Positions 1-7,645 of a stretch of 25,498 bases of DNA are shown piece by piece; the first letter of the stretch is position 1, and each line of letters begins with the position of its first letter. Both the position numbers and the translations under genes were made by a program. Source of the DNA: Patescibacteria group bacterium (GTDB taxonomy: Bacteria; Patescibacteriota; Minisyncoccia; Phycocordibacterales; JANLHH01); NCBI GenBank assembly GCA_024654605.1, contig JANLHH010000162.1, positions 1 through 25,498 on the forward strand, read 5' to 3'. A model generated the notes under the pieces. It ran no database searches, was not told the origin of the DNA, and worked only from the letters and a program-made list of their open reading frames with translations.

Positions 1-136
1 TCCGAAACACAAGGAATCGGGTATTAGGGACTTTTGCTTGTTTCCTACCCTACTCCTTAAATACCAAAACAAGCTACCCTTTGTAGAATCATATGAGAAC
101 ATTGTCTGCACGCGGGTTCGATTCCCGCCATCTCCA
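1..136 (+). ncRNA. ssrA: tmRNA, 3' part (5' end outside window)
   Basis: Transfer-messenger RNA rescues stalled ribosomes. Only the 3' part lies in the window. A T arm is visible: stem GCGGG (112-116) pairs with CCCGC (124-128) around the loop TTCGATT. It is followed by the acceptor strand CATCTCC (129-135) and discriminator A136. The next bases are CAC, so CCA is not encoded. Upstream, GGTATT (20-25) can pair with AATACC (60-65) around an AGGGAC/GTTTCCT element, which looks like the last pseudoknot. The TGTAG stretch before the T arm is placed as in known tmRNAs. No tRNA D or anticodon arm precedes it, so an ordinary tRNA is unlikely. The tag-coding region is off-window. Confidence 0.82.
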
Positions 137-143
137 CACGAAT

Positions 144-180
144 AAAAAATACCCGATCTTTCATCGGGTATTTTTTATTT
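144..180 (+). terminator. Intrinsic terminator after tmRNA (bidirectional)
   Basis: A perfect stem AAAAAATACCCGAT / ATCGGGTATTTTTT surrounds the loop CTTTC and ends in T-rich sequence. It starts 8 nt after the tmRNA end. The A and T flanks would let it also stop the convergent minus-strand P-type ATPase transcript. Confidence 0.85.
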
Positions 181-316
181 CGTTGTGATTGATTGACGGG
201 GGAATCGAAAGACGGAGCCCGTTGCGAATACTTGGAGCAACGTAGGGCGAGTCCGGGGAGGAGCCACACAATATTTTTGGAGTGAAACGAAAAAAAATAT
301 TGATGTGAGCTGACCC
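181..316. other. Hairpin-rich intergenic stretch, no gene
   Basis: No credible coding region. Two hairpins are visible: GTTGC (221-225) with GCAAC (237-241), extended outwards by GCCC/GGGC and GGA/TCC, and AATATTTTT (270-278) with AAAAATATT (293-301). The second could help end the minus-strand ATPase transcript whose stop is at 371. Identity unknown. Confidence 0.4.
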
Positions 317-370
317 CGATTCCCGCCATCTCCACTAAACGAAACTTCTCGCAACTCAAAACAAAAACAA

Positions 371-3055
371 TCACGCATTTTTAAATTGGAAGCTTCTTCG
401 AGAGAAATATTTTCTCACTTCCTCGACGATGATTATTGAAGCGGCTACCGGTATGATCATAAGCCACTCGGAAAATGTGAGTGGCACAGTGCGGAGAATT
501 GTTTGCATAATCGGCGTATAAACAGCCGCTATCTGAAGCATGACAACCAATAGAGTTGCGCCAATGAGATATTTGTTCGAAAACCATTCCATATTAAATA
601 TGGATCTACTTTCAGAACGACAATTCCAAGCGTTGAACCATTGAAAGACCGCAAGCGTGGTAAGTGAGATTGTCCACGCCTTGGCGATGTCAGCAGCAAA
701 ATATTGGCTAAATAGAAATAGAGTTCCAATCATCATCGGTATCGCCATAACAGCCATCCTTTGAATCATGAGCGAATCAATGATGTACTTTTTAGGATGT
801 TCAAATATACCTGACAATAGTCCTTTCTCTTTAGGTTCCATTGCTAAAGCCACATCAAGAAATCCATCAGTTACAAAATTAAGCCAGATAATTTGTGCAG
901 CAAGAATCGGCAGAGGATACCCAAGGAATAGCGCAACGGAAATCACAAGGACTTCTCCAATACTTGTCGAAAAAAGATAAAGAATGACCTTTTTTATTAT
1001 CTTATAAATACTTCTTCCTTCTTCAATCGCCGAAATAATATTGCCAAAATTATCATCAAGTAAAACTATATCCGAAGCTTCCTTTGCTACCTCAGTGCCA
1101 ATTTTCCCCATTGATACTCCGATATCTGCAGCAACCAGCGATGGCGCATCGTTTACTCCGTCTCCAGTCATAGCAACAATCTCCCCTCGTTTTTTATAGG
1201 CGTTGATGATTTGCATCTTATGCTCCGGAGTCACTCGTGCAAAAACAGTGGTGTCTGCAAGCTTATCAGCAAGCTCAGCATCAAACATGGATTCAATTTC
1301 GTCTCCAGTCAAAATAGTATCTCTCTCTTGATATATCCCAGCCTCTTTCGCGATAGCCCGAGCCGTTATCTTATGATCGCCAGTAATCATTACCACTCTG
1401 ATCCCCGCTTCTTTGGCGCGAATCATTGCCTCCTTCACTTCCAGTCGAAGAGTATCCTGCATGCCAAAGAAACCAACAAAAGAAAGTGAGTTGATGGAGC
1501 CTATTTTCAGTTGTTTGGGAACCTCGTGACGAATCGCAACCGCTATAACACGAAGGCCTTCCTCAGACATACGCACAAATGTCGCTTCGAGCTCTTCTTT
1601 TTCTTTTTTTGGAAGCGGATAATTTTTACCTCCACGCCTGATATAACTACAAAGAGAAAGTATCACTTCCGGAGCTCCGGCAACGGTTAAAAGCGGACTC
1701 TCGTCAACCTGATGAACCGTGGCGTGATATTTCAACTTATAATCAAAAGGGATTTCCGATAACAGGGGTGACTCCTGTAGAAGATATTCTTTGTTGAAAC
1801 CTACCTTCTCGGAGAAAACAAGCATGGCTGCCTCGGTCGGGTCTCCAGAAATTCGCCATTCTTTTGTTTCTTTGGCATAAGATAACCGGGCAGTCGCAAC
1901 AAGAGCGGCTGCTTTTCCAATATGCAGGAGTTCGTCATAATCTACTGCGTTCACCACATTTCCTTCAGACGTGATTCTTCCTTTAGGTTCATAGCCGACA
2001 CCGCTAATCTCAAATAACTTATCGGCAGTCCACACTTTACGAATAACGAGCTCATTTTTGGTAATAGTTCCCGTCTTGTCCACTGCGATTACTCGTGTTT
2101 GTCCCAGCGCCTCAACCGCCTGAAGCTTTTTAATAAGCGCGTTGCGTTTTGACATGCGCCAAACCCCTGTGGCAAGTACAAGAGTCATCACAATAGGAAG
2201 ACCTTCGGGAATAATGGAAACGGAAAGTGAAACGACAATCGTAAACATCTCCTTGGTGGTGTGGCCCATAGAAACACCAACAATAAATAGCGCCGTGCTG
2301 ATTATCGCTACTGTTGCGATGATTGCCCTTGAGAGATATCGAATGTTTGCTTTGAGTGGAATCTCCGTATCTATGGATGAAATTTGCCTCGCAATTCCAC
2401 CAATGACTGTTGAAAGGCCAGTGGCGACAACAACTGCTCGGCCATGTCCGGCAACAATATGAGTACCTCTGAAAACCATATTCTTCTGCTCTGCTGTGGG
2501 TAAATCATCACGCTCCAATATCTCTCCACTTTTATATATCGGCTCAGATTCTCCCGTAAGAGATGCTTCGTCCACCCTTAAGCTCTGGGATATGACAACT
2601 CGAGCATCGGCAGGAATACGTTCTCCTTCCTGGAGAATAAGAATATCACCCGGGACCACTTCGTAATCGGGAATAATATATTCTTTTCCGTCACGAAGAA
2701 CGGTTGCATTTGTCTCTACAAATCTCTTGAGGGCGAGAAGTGTGTTTTGAGCCTTGCCTTCCTGAATGACACCAACAATAGCGTTGAAGAGAAGAACAGC
2801 AAGAATGATTGAGCCATCAATATTCTCCCCCATAGCGAATACAACTACACTTGCAGTGAGGAGTATGTAAATAAGTGGACTTTGGAATTGTTCTAAAAAG
2901 AGTCGCAATCGAGATTGCGGTTTCTCCTCAGGAAAGCTGTTTGCGCCGTATTGTTTGAGCCGCTCTTTCGCTAAACCAAGAGAAAGACCTCGGTCGGAAC
3001 TTTCAAGCTTGTGAAATGTCTTTTCTAATGAGAAAGAGTACCATGGTTGTGCCAT
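371..3055 (-). CDS. P-type cation-transporting ATPase (P2, Ca2+-ATPase-like)
   Basis: ATP-driven cation pump of the plasma membrane. Numbered from the ATG at 3055 (894 aa): an N-terminal cation-ATPase domain, actuator motif TGES (167-170), PEGLP in M4 (283-287), phosphorylation site DKTGT (D326), hinge motif TGDGVND (near 630), then a C-terminal bundle of membrane helices. M6 reads NFVTDG, keeping the Asn, Thr and Asp of Ca2+ site II of SERCA-type pumps. M5 keeps the Glu of GEV but has Ser where SERCA has Asn. A Ca2+ or Mn2+ pump is therefore the best guess; Na+/K+ or other cations are not excluded. The frame extends 8 codons upstream to a TTG, but a TATAAT box lies in that stretch and the family alignment begins at MAQPW, so the ATG is preferred. 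The length is normal for the family. Terminators on both sides suggest it is transcribed alone. Confidence 0.92.
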   Translation of the reverse strand: MAQPWYSFSLEKTFHKLESSDRGLSLGLAKERLKQYGANSFPEEKPQSRLRLFLEQFQSPLIYILLTASVVVFAMGENIDGSIILAVLLFNAIVGVIQEGKAQNTLLALKRFVETNATVLRDGKEYIIPDYEVVPGDILILQEGERIPADARVVISQSLRVDEASLTGESEPIYKSGEILERDDLPTAEQKNMVFRGTHIVAGHGRAVVVATGLSTVIGGIARQISSIDTEIPLKANIRYLSRAIIATVAIISTALFIVGVSMGHTTKEMFTIVVSLSVSIIPEGLPIVMTLVLATGVWRMSKRNALIKKLQAVEALGQTRVIAVDKTGTITKNELVIRKVWTADKLFEISGVGYEPKGRITSEGNVVNAVDYDELLHIGKAAALVATARLSYAKETKEWRISGDPTEAAMLVFSEKVGFNKEYLLQESPLLSEIPFDYKLKYHATVHQVDESPLLTVAGAPEVILSLCSYIRRGGKNYPLPKKEKEELEATFVRMSEEGLRVIAVAIRHEVPKQLKIGSINSLSFVGFFGMQDTLRLEVKEAMIRAKEAGIRVVMITGDHKITARAIAKEAGIYQERDTILTGDEIESMFDAELADKLADTTVFARVTPEHKMQIINAYKKRGEIVAMTGDGVNDAPSLVAADIGVSMGKIGTEVAKEASDIVLLDDNFGNIISAIEEGRSIYKIIKKVILYLFSTSIGEVLVISVALFLGYPLPILAAQIIWLNFVTDGFLDVALAMEPKEKGLLSGIFEHPKKYIIDSLMIQRMAVMAIPMMIGTLFLFSQYFAADIAKAWTISLTTLAVFQWFNAWNCRSESRSIFNMEWFSNKYLIGATLLVVMLQIAAVYTPIMQTILRTVPLTFSEWLMIIPVAASIIIVEEVRKYFSRRSFQFKNA

Positions 3056-3062
3056 AGTTATC

Positions 3063-3091
3063 ATTATATCTGAACTCAATTTTAATTTCAG
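3063..3091 (-). promoter_or_regulatory. Promoter of the P-type ATPase gene
   Basis: On the minus strand, CTGAAA (3086-3091), a 17-nt spacer and a perfect TATAAT (3063-3068). The box ends 7 nt before the chosen ATG, so the transcript would start at or next to the start codon (leaderless). No Shine-Dalgarno sequence is present. Confidence 0.5.
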
Positions 3092-3123
3092 CAGATTCTC
3101 ACGTCATGTATTAGTTCCCATAT

Positions 3124-3150
3124 AAAAACTCCGCGTCATGCGGAGTTTTT
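3124..3150 (-). terminator. Intrinsic terminator after the bactofilin-like gene
   Basis: Stem AAAAACTCCGC / GCGGAGTTTTT with loop GTCAT, flanked by A and T runs. On the minus strand it follows the stop at 3175 and lies upstream of the ATPase promoter. Confidence 0.85.
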
Positions 3151-3174
3151 ATATATTTGAATAGAATATAAATC

Positions 3175-4329
3175 TTACCTTCGCGCCCAGACCCTTTGAT
3201 AGAACATATTGGATATCGCGCCAAGCGCAAGGAAGAAGAATACCGCGCACACAACCCACCCAACAAGCGGAATGAGTTTTACGATCGCGAGTAATATGAC
3301 ACCAAGAAGCGCGTGCCACCAGACAAGTTCAATTTTTTCCTGCTTCTTGAAAAGCTGATGCAGTGCACGACCAAAAACGATACCGCTGTAAAGACTGGCT
3401 ATCAACAAGAAGAGTGCGTATGCGGCAAGAATGAGTAGACCGATAAACACGCCGGCGATGGTAACAAAAAGCCCGATTGCCGCGAGGGGTGTAACGACAA
3501 AGACAATGAAACCACGCAAGAGATTGGTGCCGAAATTTCCGATTGCATCATCAACAAGAGTTTGAGACAGATTCTTAAAGATCAAAACAGCAGCAAGAGC
3601 GGCGATGATCATCACGAGGAGTTTCCCAAAAAAGAACGCACTCAACACTGCGAGAATCCCCCACGTCACTTCTTTGCGCGGAACAAGCGGCGCACGCTCT
3701 TCAAAACGTACTTCACCTGCGACAGAGGCTCCCTCTTTCATATCCAAGACGCTCTTGTCTTTTCCACGGTATACCAAAGAACCCGTGATGCGCGCGCCAT
3801 CGCCGAGCACTAACGTATCCTCAACATCAACGAGTACGTCACCTTCTACGGCACCGGTTATCGTAACACGCCCTCCCGCAAAACGCGCGTCCCCAACCGC
3901 ATTTCCCGCAAAGGAAACATTGCCTCCCGCGAGCATAATATCTTTTCCGATCGTGACCCCATCGAGAACCTTAACGGATCCTCCGGCGGCGACCAGATCG
4001 CCGCCAATGGCATTACCTACGATAATATTACCTCCCGCGATCCGCGCATCGCCACCCACGGTGCCGAGTATTGTGATGTTGCCTCCGGCAAACATAACGT
4101 CATCGCGTACATTACCCGACACGACAACAGTGCCGCCAACACCAATCGCATCGCCTGCAACGGTACCACCGACAGAAATGTCGGCGCCGCCCACATAAAG
4201 ATTTTCGGAAACAACGGTTCCTGCACTCAGTGTGTATGTTTCCCCGCCTTCAAATACCGCCGCACCGGCGATAAGCGGAATGGAAACAAAGAGAAAAGAG
4301 ATGAGAAATGCATATATTTTTTTTGTCAT
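3175..4329 (-). CDS. Bactofilin-like repeat protein with C-terminal membrane helices
   Basis: Probably a polymer-forming, beta-helical envelope protein. From the ATG at 4329 (384 aa): a signal peptide or N-terminal membrane segment (about 3-24), then residues about 27-210 made of some eight degenerate repeats of roughly 18-20 residues with GG every turn and GDV/GDA motifs, the pattern seen in bactofilins and similar right-handed beta-solenoids. Residues about 217-384 form five or six hydrophobic helices ending in a basic tail. Classical bactofilins are cytosolic and lack such helices, so this is a different arrangement: an exported solenoid anchored by a membrane domain. The frame stays open 44 codons further up, but that stretch contains a TATAAT promoter, so the later ATG is preferred. 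The exact function is unknown; a role in cell surface or shape is inference. Confidence 0.7.
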   Translation of the reverse strand: MTKKIYAFLISFLFVSIPLIAGAAVFEGGETYTLSAGTVVSENLYVGGADISVGGTVAGDAIGVGGTVVVSGNVRDDVMFAGGNITILGTVGGDARIAGGNIIVGNAIGGDLVAAGGSVKVLDGVTIGKDIMLAGGNVSFAGNAVGDARFAGGRVTITGAVEGDVLVDVEDTLVLGDGARITGSLVYRGKDKSVLDMKEGASVAGEVRFEERAPLVPRKEVTWGILAVLSAFFFGKLLVMIIAALAAVLIFKNLSQTLVDDAIGNFGTNLLRGFIVFVVTPLAAIGLFVTIAGVFIGLLILAAYALFLLIASLYSGIVFGRALHQLFKKQEKIELVWWHALLGVILLAIVKLIPLVGWVVCAVFFFLALGAISNMFYQRVWARR

Positions 4330-4401
4330 ATAAATAATGGACTTAGGCTTATAAACTATTCGGTCTTTTGTTGTGTTCTTCCGAGTATATGTCTGCTTTT
4401 T

Positions 4402-4429
4402 ATTATACAGCCGGTGGTAAACTCGGCAA
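4402..4429 (-). promoter_or_regulatory. Promoter of the bactofilin-like gene
   Basis: Minus-strand TTGCCG (4424-4429), 16-nt spacer, TATAAT (4402-4407). Predicted start near 4395, giving a leader of about 65 nt before the ATG at 4329. Confidence 0.65.
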
Positions 4430-4468
4430 GGCGGCCCCTTTTCACCCGTTGCCTTAATCACGCACGAT

Positions 4469-4500
4469 AAAAAACACCCCGTTTGTGCGGGGTGTTTTAA
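4469..4500 (-). terminator. Intrinsic terminator after the tandem cytochrome b5 gene
   Basis: Stem AAAACACCCCG / CGGGGTGTTTT around TTTGTG, placed directly after the stop of the gene ending at 4502. It separates the electron-transfer pair from the bactofilin-like gene. Confidence 0.85.
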
Positions 4501-4501
4501 T

Positions 4502-6016
4502 TTACTCGATCTTTGTTATCTGATACTGCGCATTCATCTTTCCTTCGTAGGTCTTGCCATTGTAAGTGAACTTAAATTCTGCCTTGCCGTTATCTTCCAG
4601 TTGCAGTTTTGTGATATTCGCGTTCGGGTACTTCGCGTAGATCGCGTCACGATACGGCTGTAGTGGATCGGTTGGCGGTGGCACAGTAGTTGACGAAGGC
4701 GTTGTAGTAGTCGGAGGGGTGGTGGAAGTGGAAAGATCGCCCACATAGTAATTGGCGAAAAGACTGCGTGCGTTCTGCGAGTGTCCTTGTGCCACGAACG
4801 CCGCCGTGAGATCGGCACCACAGTAGGCAGTGATAGCACTCGCTCCACCCGGGTGTGAACTGATATACAACGTGACATTGTATACTTTATTTTCAAAGAT
4901 AACCCAACAATCGGCGCGCGTATTGTGAGCCGCCACTTCCGATGCCGTGATTCCTGTGGATGGCATCTGAGTTGATGGGATAGTAGTCGGAGTCGGTGCA
5001 GGTGGAATGTTTTCAGGAGCCACGGCGGTTGGGATAAGCGCAAGAAAGTCCCCCACCGACCAGCCGTCCGGAATACTTTGCCAGTCTATTTTCCACCACC
5101 AATAACCGTTGGTGAAAATGGGGCCGGATACAATAACACCCCGTGCGCCAATCTCCTGCTTTCCGAGAATAGTTTGTTTAGTGCTTGCCCCATCGCGGAC
5201 ATTGAGCACACTAGTTGTCTTCACTGTGTCGCCCACCGTAAACTGCGGAAGCGGAATTTCCTTCGGCGCGCTTGCCGACGTGGTGGGTTTCGTTGTTGCT
5301 TGCGCAGATTCCTCCGACACACTTGTTCCTCCTTTAGTAGGAGTCTCGGTTCCTGAAAGTACTTGCCCCAGAAAACCGACATAATATGCGTCAAGGAGAC
5401 CCGTCGCAAAACTACTATGTGGTTTCGGTATTGTTTTATCTTTTGTCTCAAACGTGGCCGTGGCCTCTTTGCCACAGTACGTGATGATTGATGCCGCTCC
5501 TCCGGGGTGTTCCGAGAGATAGCTGGTAACATTGTAGACCTTGCTGTTAATGATAAGCCAGCAGTCACTTGCGGTACTGTGAAGTAAGACCGCCGCCGCA
5601 TTAAGAATACGCGGCTTTGAAACGAGGGTACCGGGAACAGTTGCAGCAGTACCCTCTTGTGGAGATGCATCCGATGCCGATACGTCCGAAGGGGTTGCGG
5701 CGGCGATATTGATAATAGCGCCACCCGAGCTTAGTGTCACGTCATACGACGCGTTACCAAAAAGAAGTCGCACCTCAAATCCTCCGCCCGCGACAAGATG
5801 TGACCCAAGAATACCCGCTTCAGGGAAACGCTCCGCAACGACAGCATGTATCTCCTCCTCGGAAAGCATTGTCGTTCCTTCACCGGGAAGAGCGGAAACG
5901 CCACGGCTGTCTCCCGCAGGTAAAATACCTTTGTCCTCACCGGAAAATCCGGTAAGGAAAATAAAGCCCACCACGGTGGTGAAAAGCAGAGCGGTAATAA
6001 GTGCAAGGCGAGCCAT
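4502..6016 (-). CDS. Exported protein with two cytochrome b5 domains, an SH3 domain and two PepSY-like ends
   Basis: Secreted or membrane-tethered heme protein, 504 aa. Residues 3-23 are a signal peptide or anchor. Residues about 51-104 and 449-504 resemble each other and PepSY-type small domains. Residues about 138-214 and 357-426 are cytochrome b5-like: both have DCW, KVYNVT, HPGG and a second His, giving heme ligand pairs H170/H200 and H388/H412. Each b5 domain also carries a matching Cys pair (C152/C181 and C370/C399), a likely disulfide outside the cell. Residues about 260-330 look like a bacterial SH3 domain (VLNVRDG at the start, GWSVGDFLAL at the end). Pro/Thr/Ser-rich linkers separate the modules. 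The ATG is 8 nt after the stop of the flavocytochrome gene, so the two are probably one operon and this protein is a plausible electron acceptor. Domain calls are by eye; the SH3 and PepSY assignments are less certain than b5. Confidence 0.85.
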   Translation of the reverse strand: MARLALITALLFTTVVGFIFLTGFSGEDKGILPAGDSRGVSALPGEGTTMLSEEEIHAVVAERFPEAGILGSHLVAGGGFEVRLLFGNASYDVTLSSGGAIINIAAATPSDVSASDASPQEGTAATVPGTLVSKPRILNAAAVLLHSTASDCWLIINSKVYNVTSYLSEHPGGAASIITYCGKEATATFETKDKTIPKPHSSFATGLLDAYYVGFLGQVLSGTETPTKGGTSVSEESAQATTKPTTSASAPKEIPLPQFTVGDTVKTTSVLNVRDGASTKQTILGKQEIGARGVIVSGPIFTNGYWWWKIDWQSIPDGWSVGDFLALIPTAVAPENIPPAPTPTTIPSTQMPSTGITASEVAAHNTRADCWVIFENKVYNVTLYISSHPGGASAITAYCGADLTAAFVAQGHSQNARSLFANYYVGDLSTSTTPPTTTTPSSTTVPPPTDPLQPYRDAIYAKYPNANITKLQLEDNGKAEFKFTYNGKTYEGKMNAQYQITKIE

Positions 6017-6024
6017 AAATAATA

Positions 6025-7383
6025 TTATAACAATTTAAACTCCTCCGTATGTACGCTATAAGCGGGTATATCAAGATCGGCAAACTGTTGCTTCAGACTC
6101 TTCATCATGGGCGGCGGACCGCATACGAAAATTTCCTTTCCTGAAATACCCTTGCTTTCCTCTATAACGTTGCTGGCAGTCAGATATCCCTTTTCATCAG
6201 CGCAAAACGGTATCACGCGAAAATGCTTAAGGGTGTTCGATATCGCCGTAAGTTCATCCAAAAATGCCAGGTCGGCCTTGCTTCTTGCGGTATAGTAGAG
6301 ATCAATGACGTATTCCGACGTGTCCCTCGCGGAATAGAGAATATCGCGCGCCATGCCCAAAAACGGGGCGAGTCCGCTGCCTCCCGCTATCCATATCTGT
6401 TTTTTATTTTTAGGGCGAAATGTTTTGAAGTAAACGAAGTCACCGTACGGCCCCTCTACCCTCGCTTCAGTACCCACTGAGAGTGCGGCAAGTTTTGTCG
6501 TATAGTCCCCAAGCGCTTTCACGGCAATGCGCAGTTCAGGAGTATAAGGACTTGATGAAAGAGAAAACGGATGTTTTTCATCGCCGACAATATCGTTTAC
6601 AAACTGAATAAAAACAAACTGTCCGGGAAGATAGGAAAGTTTCTGGCTTCTGTCTTTGGGTTCCATGCTGATCTCAACAATATTGCTCGGGTGCGCCGCA
6701 ACGGCCGTCACTACATACGCGTAGCGCTTGATAGCGATACGGCCAAGAAGCGTACGATATACATAAGCGAGAGTGCCGAGAGCAATAAGCGACATGATAT
6801 AGGCGCGCAGTGGTATGCTTTGCGTGATGTCACTTTTAATAAGCACAATATGCGCGGCAGCAAGAAGAAAAGAAACGCCGAGAATCTGGTGGAGGAATTT
6901 CATGATCTCGTAGCGGAAGCGGGCGAAGAGCGTTATGAGAATAAGCACGAAAAGCAAAAGGAGAGAGTAGATGCCAAAGTCGATACTGACATCAAGACCA
7001 GGCAACAAAAAAAGAGCGGCGTTGCGGAGCGAAGAGAGCGCGTAGGTGCCAGCCAAAAAAAGTGGATGGAGCAATATGAACATAAATGCGAGTATCCCTA
7101 TCGCATGGTGAATCCGATACAAACGATCCATGCCACCGAAAAGCGCTCCCAGATATTTCGTGCGAGAGGAAAGTATCATGGCAAGCGCAAACATCACAAT
7201 ACCGATAAGGCCCGTGAGTTGGCCGATACTCGTGAGCGTCGACGCAGAAGAAGAGAATCGGACGGAAAGAGGTTGCATCAACACCCAGAGTGCAACGGGA
7301 ATAATCAATAAGACCGCGGTAATAACCCAGCCGAAGTTTTTTTGCGTTTTATAGATAAATTTTCTCAATGAGACAAATTTCAT
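6025..7383 (-). CDS. Ferric reductase/NADPH oxidase-like flavocytochrome b
   Basis: Membrane oxidoreductase predicted to move electrons from cytosolic NAD(P)H via FAD and two b hemes across the membrane, 452 aa. The N-terminal half has about six or seven membrane helices. Histidines H92/H106 (13 residues between) and H165/H178 (12 between) match the spacing of the heme ligands in NOX and FRE proteins. The C-terminal half is a ferredoxin-reductase-type module: FAD site HPFS (271-274) with LGDYT (291-295) and GPYG (311-314), nucleotide site AGGSGLAP (333-340), and the C-terminal CGPPPMM (421-427). An AGGA Shine-Dalgarno lies 5 nt before the ATG. It is first in an operon with the tandem b5 protein. 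The acceptor (Fe3+, O2, quinone or the b5 protein) cannot be read from sequence; the b5 protein is favoured by proximity. Confidence 0.92.
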   Translation of the reverse strand: MKFVSLRKFIYKTQKNFGWVITAVLLIIPVALWVLMQPLSVRFSSSASTLTSIGQLTGLIGIVMFALAMILSSRTKYLGALFGGMDRLYRIHHAIGILAFMFILLHPLFLAGTYALSSLRNAALFLLPGLDVSIDFGIYSLLLLFVLILITLFARFRYEIMKFLHQILGVSFLLAAAHIVLIKSDITQSIPLRAYIMSLIALGTLAYVYRTLLGRIAIKRYAYVVTAVAAHPSNIVEISMEPKDRSQKLSYLPGQFVFIQFVNDIVGDEKHPFSLSSSPYTPELRIAVKALGDYTTKLAALSVGTEARVEGPYGDFVYFKTFRPKNKKQIWIAGGSGLAPFLGMARDILYSARDTSEYVIDLYYTARSKADLAFLDELTAISNTLKHFRVIPFCADEKGYLTASNVIEESKGISGKEIFVCGPPPMMKSLKQQFADLDIPAYSVHTEEFKLL

Positions 7384-7555
7384 GCAATTCCTACTTCGTC
7401 TTCATAGTATCAGAAATTCCCAGCTTAGTCATAGGAATAACGAGTCTCTATCGCTTCAATACTCGTCTCTCTTTATATATGTCTTTGAATGAGAAATATG
7501 TTACAGAAAACGTGTACATGAAAACATACGATTCATTGGTAAAAACAGCAGAACA

Positions 7556-7584
7556 TTGACAAATAGCGCAATAAAGGGTATTCT
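7556..7584 (+). promoter_or_regulatory. Promoter of the unrecognised plus-strand gene
   Basis: A consensus TTGACA (7556-7561), 17-nt spacer and TATTCT (7579-7584). It predicts a start near 7591 and a leader of about 55 nt before the ATG at 7646. It lies in the 262-bp gap between two divergent genes; nothing else is evident in that gap. Confidence 0.65.
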
Positions 7585-7645
7585 TATATTAGTATTTGGT
7601 TCTTATACAACCTATTGCATTTCAAGACAAAAAAGGAGACATGTC

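Larger units (their letters stand above)
119..335. repeat. 19-bp direct repeat of the tmRNA 3' end (att-like)
   Basis: The sequence CGATTCCCGCCATCTCCAC occurs at 119-137, inside the tmRNA T loop and acceptor strand, and again at 317-335. The bases before the second copy do not match the tmRNA, so only the extreme 3' end is duplicated. That is the footprint left when tyrosine-recombinase elements integrate into tmRNA or tRNA genes. No integrase or other gene lies in the 179 bp between the copies, so this would be a remnant. Confidence 0.55.

Noticed and set aside
57..378. Minus-strand frames with VEMAGIEPA-like peptides
   Set aside because: These are antisense readings of the tmRNA T arm and of its duplicated end. 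They cross the terminator and have no ribosome-binding site.
3056..3079. TTG start 8 codons upstream for the P-type ATPase
   Set aside because: The -10 box lies within this stretch, so it is probably not transcribed.
3605..4198. A 197-codon plus-strand frame rich in Pro, Ser and Thr
   Set aside because: It is the mirror of the Gly/Val repeat region of the bactofilin-like gene.
4330..4461. Longer start for the bactofilin-like protein (44 more residues)
   Set aside because: The extra stretch contains a TATAAT promoter and lacks a signal peptide; the signal peptide begins at the ATG at 4329.
6571..7311. A 246-codon plus-strand frame
   Set aside because: It lies wholly antisense inside the flavocytochrome gene, whose motifs are unambiguous. 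The peptide is highly charged low-complexity sequence.
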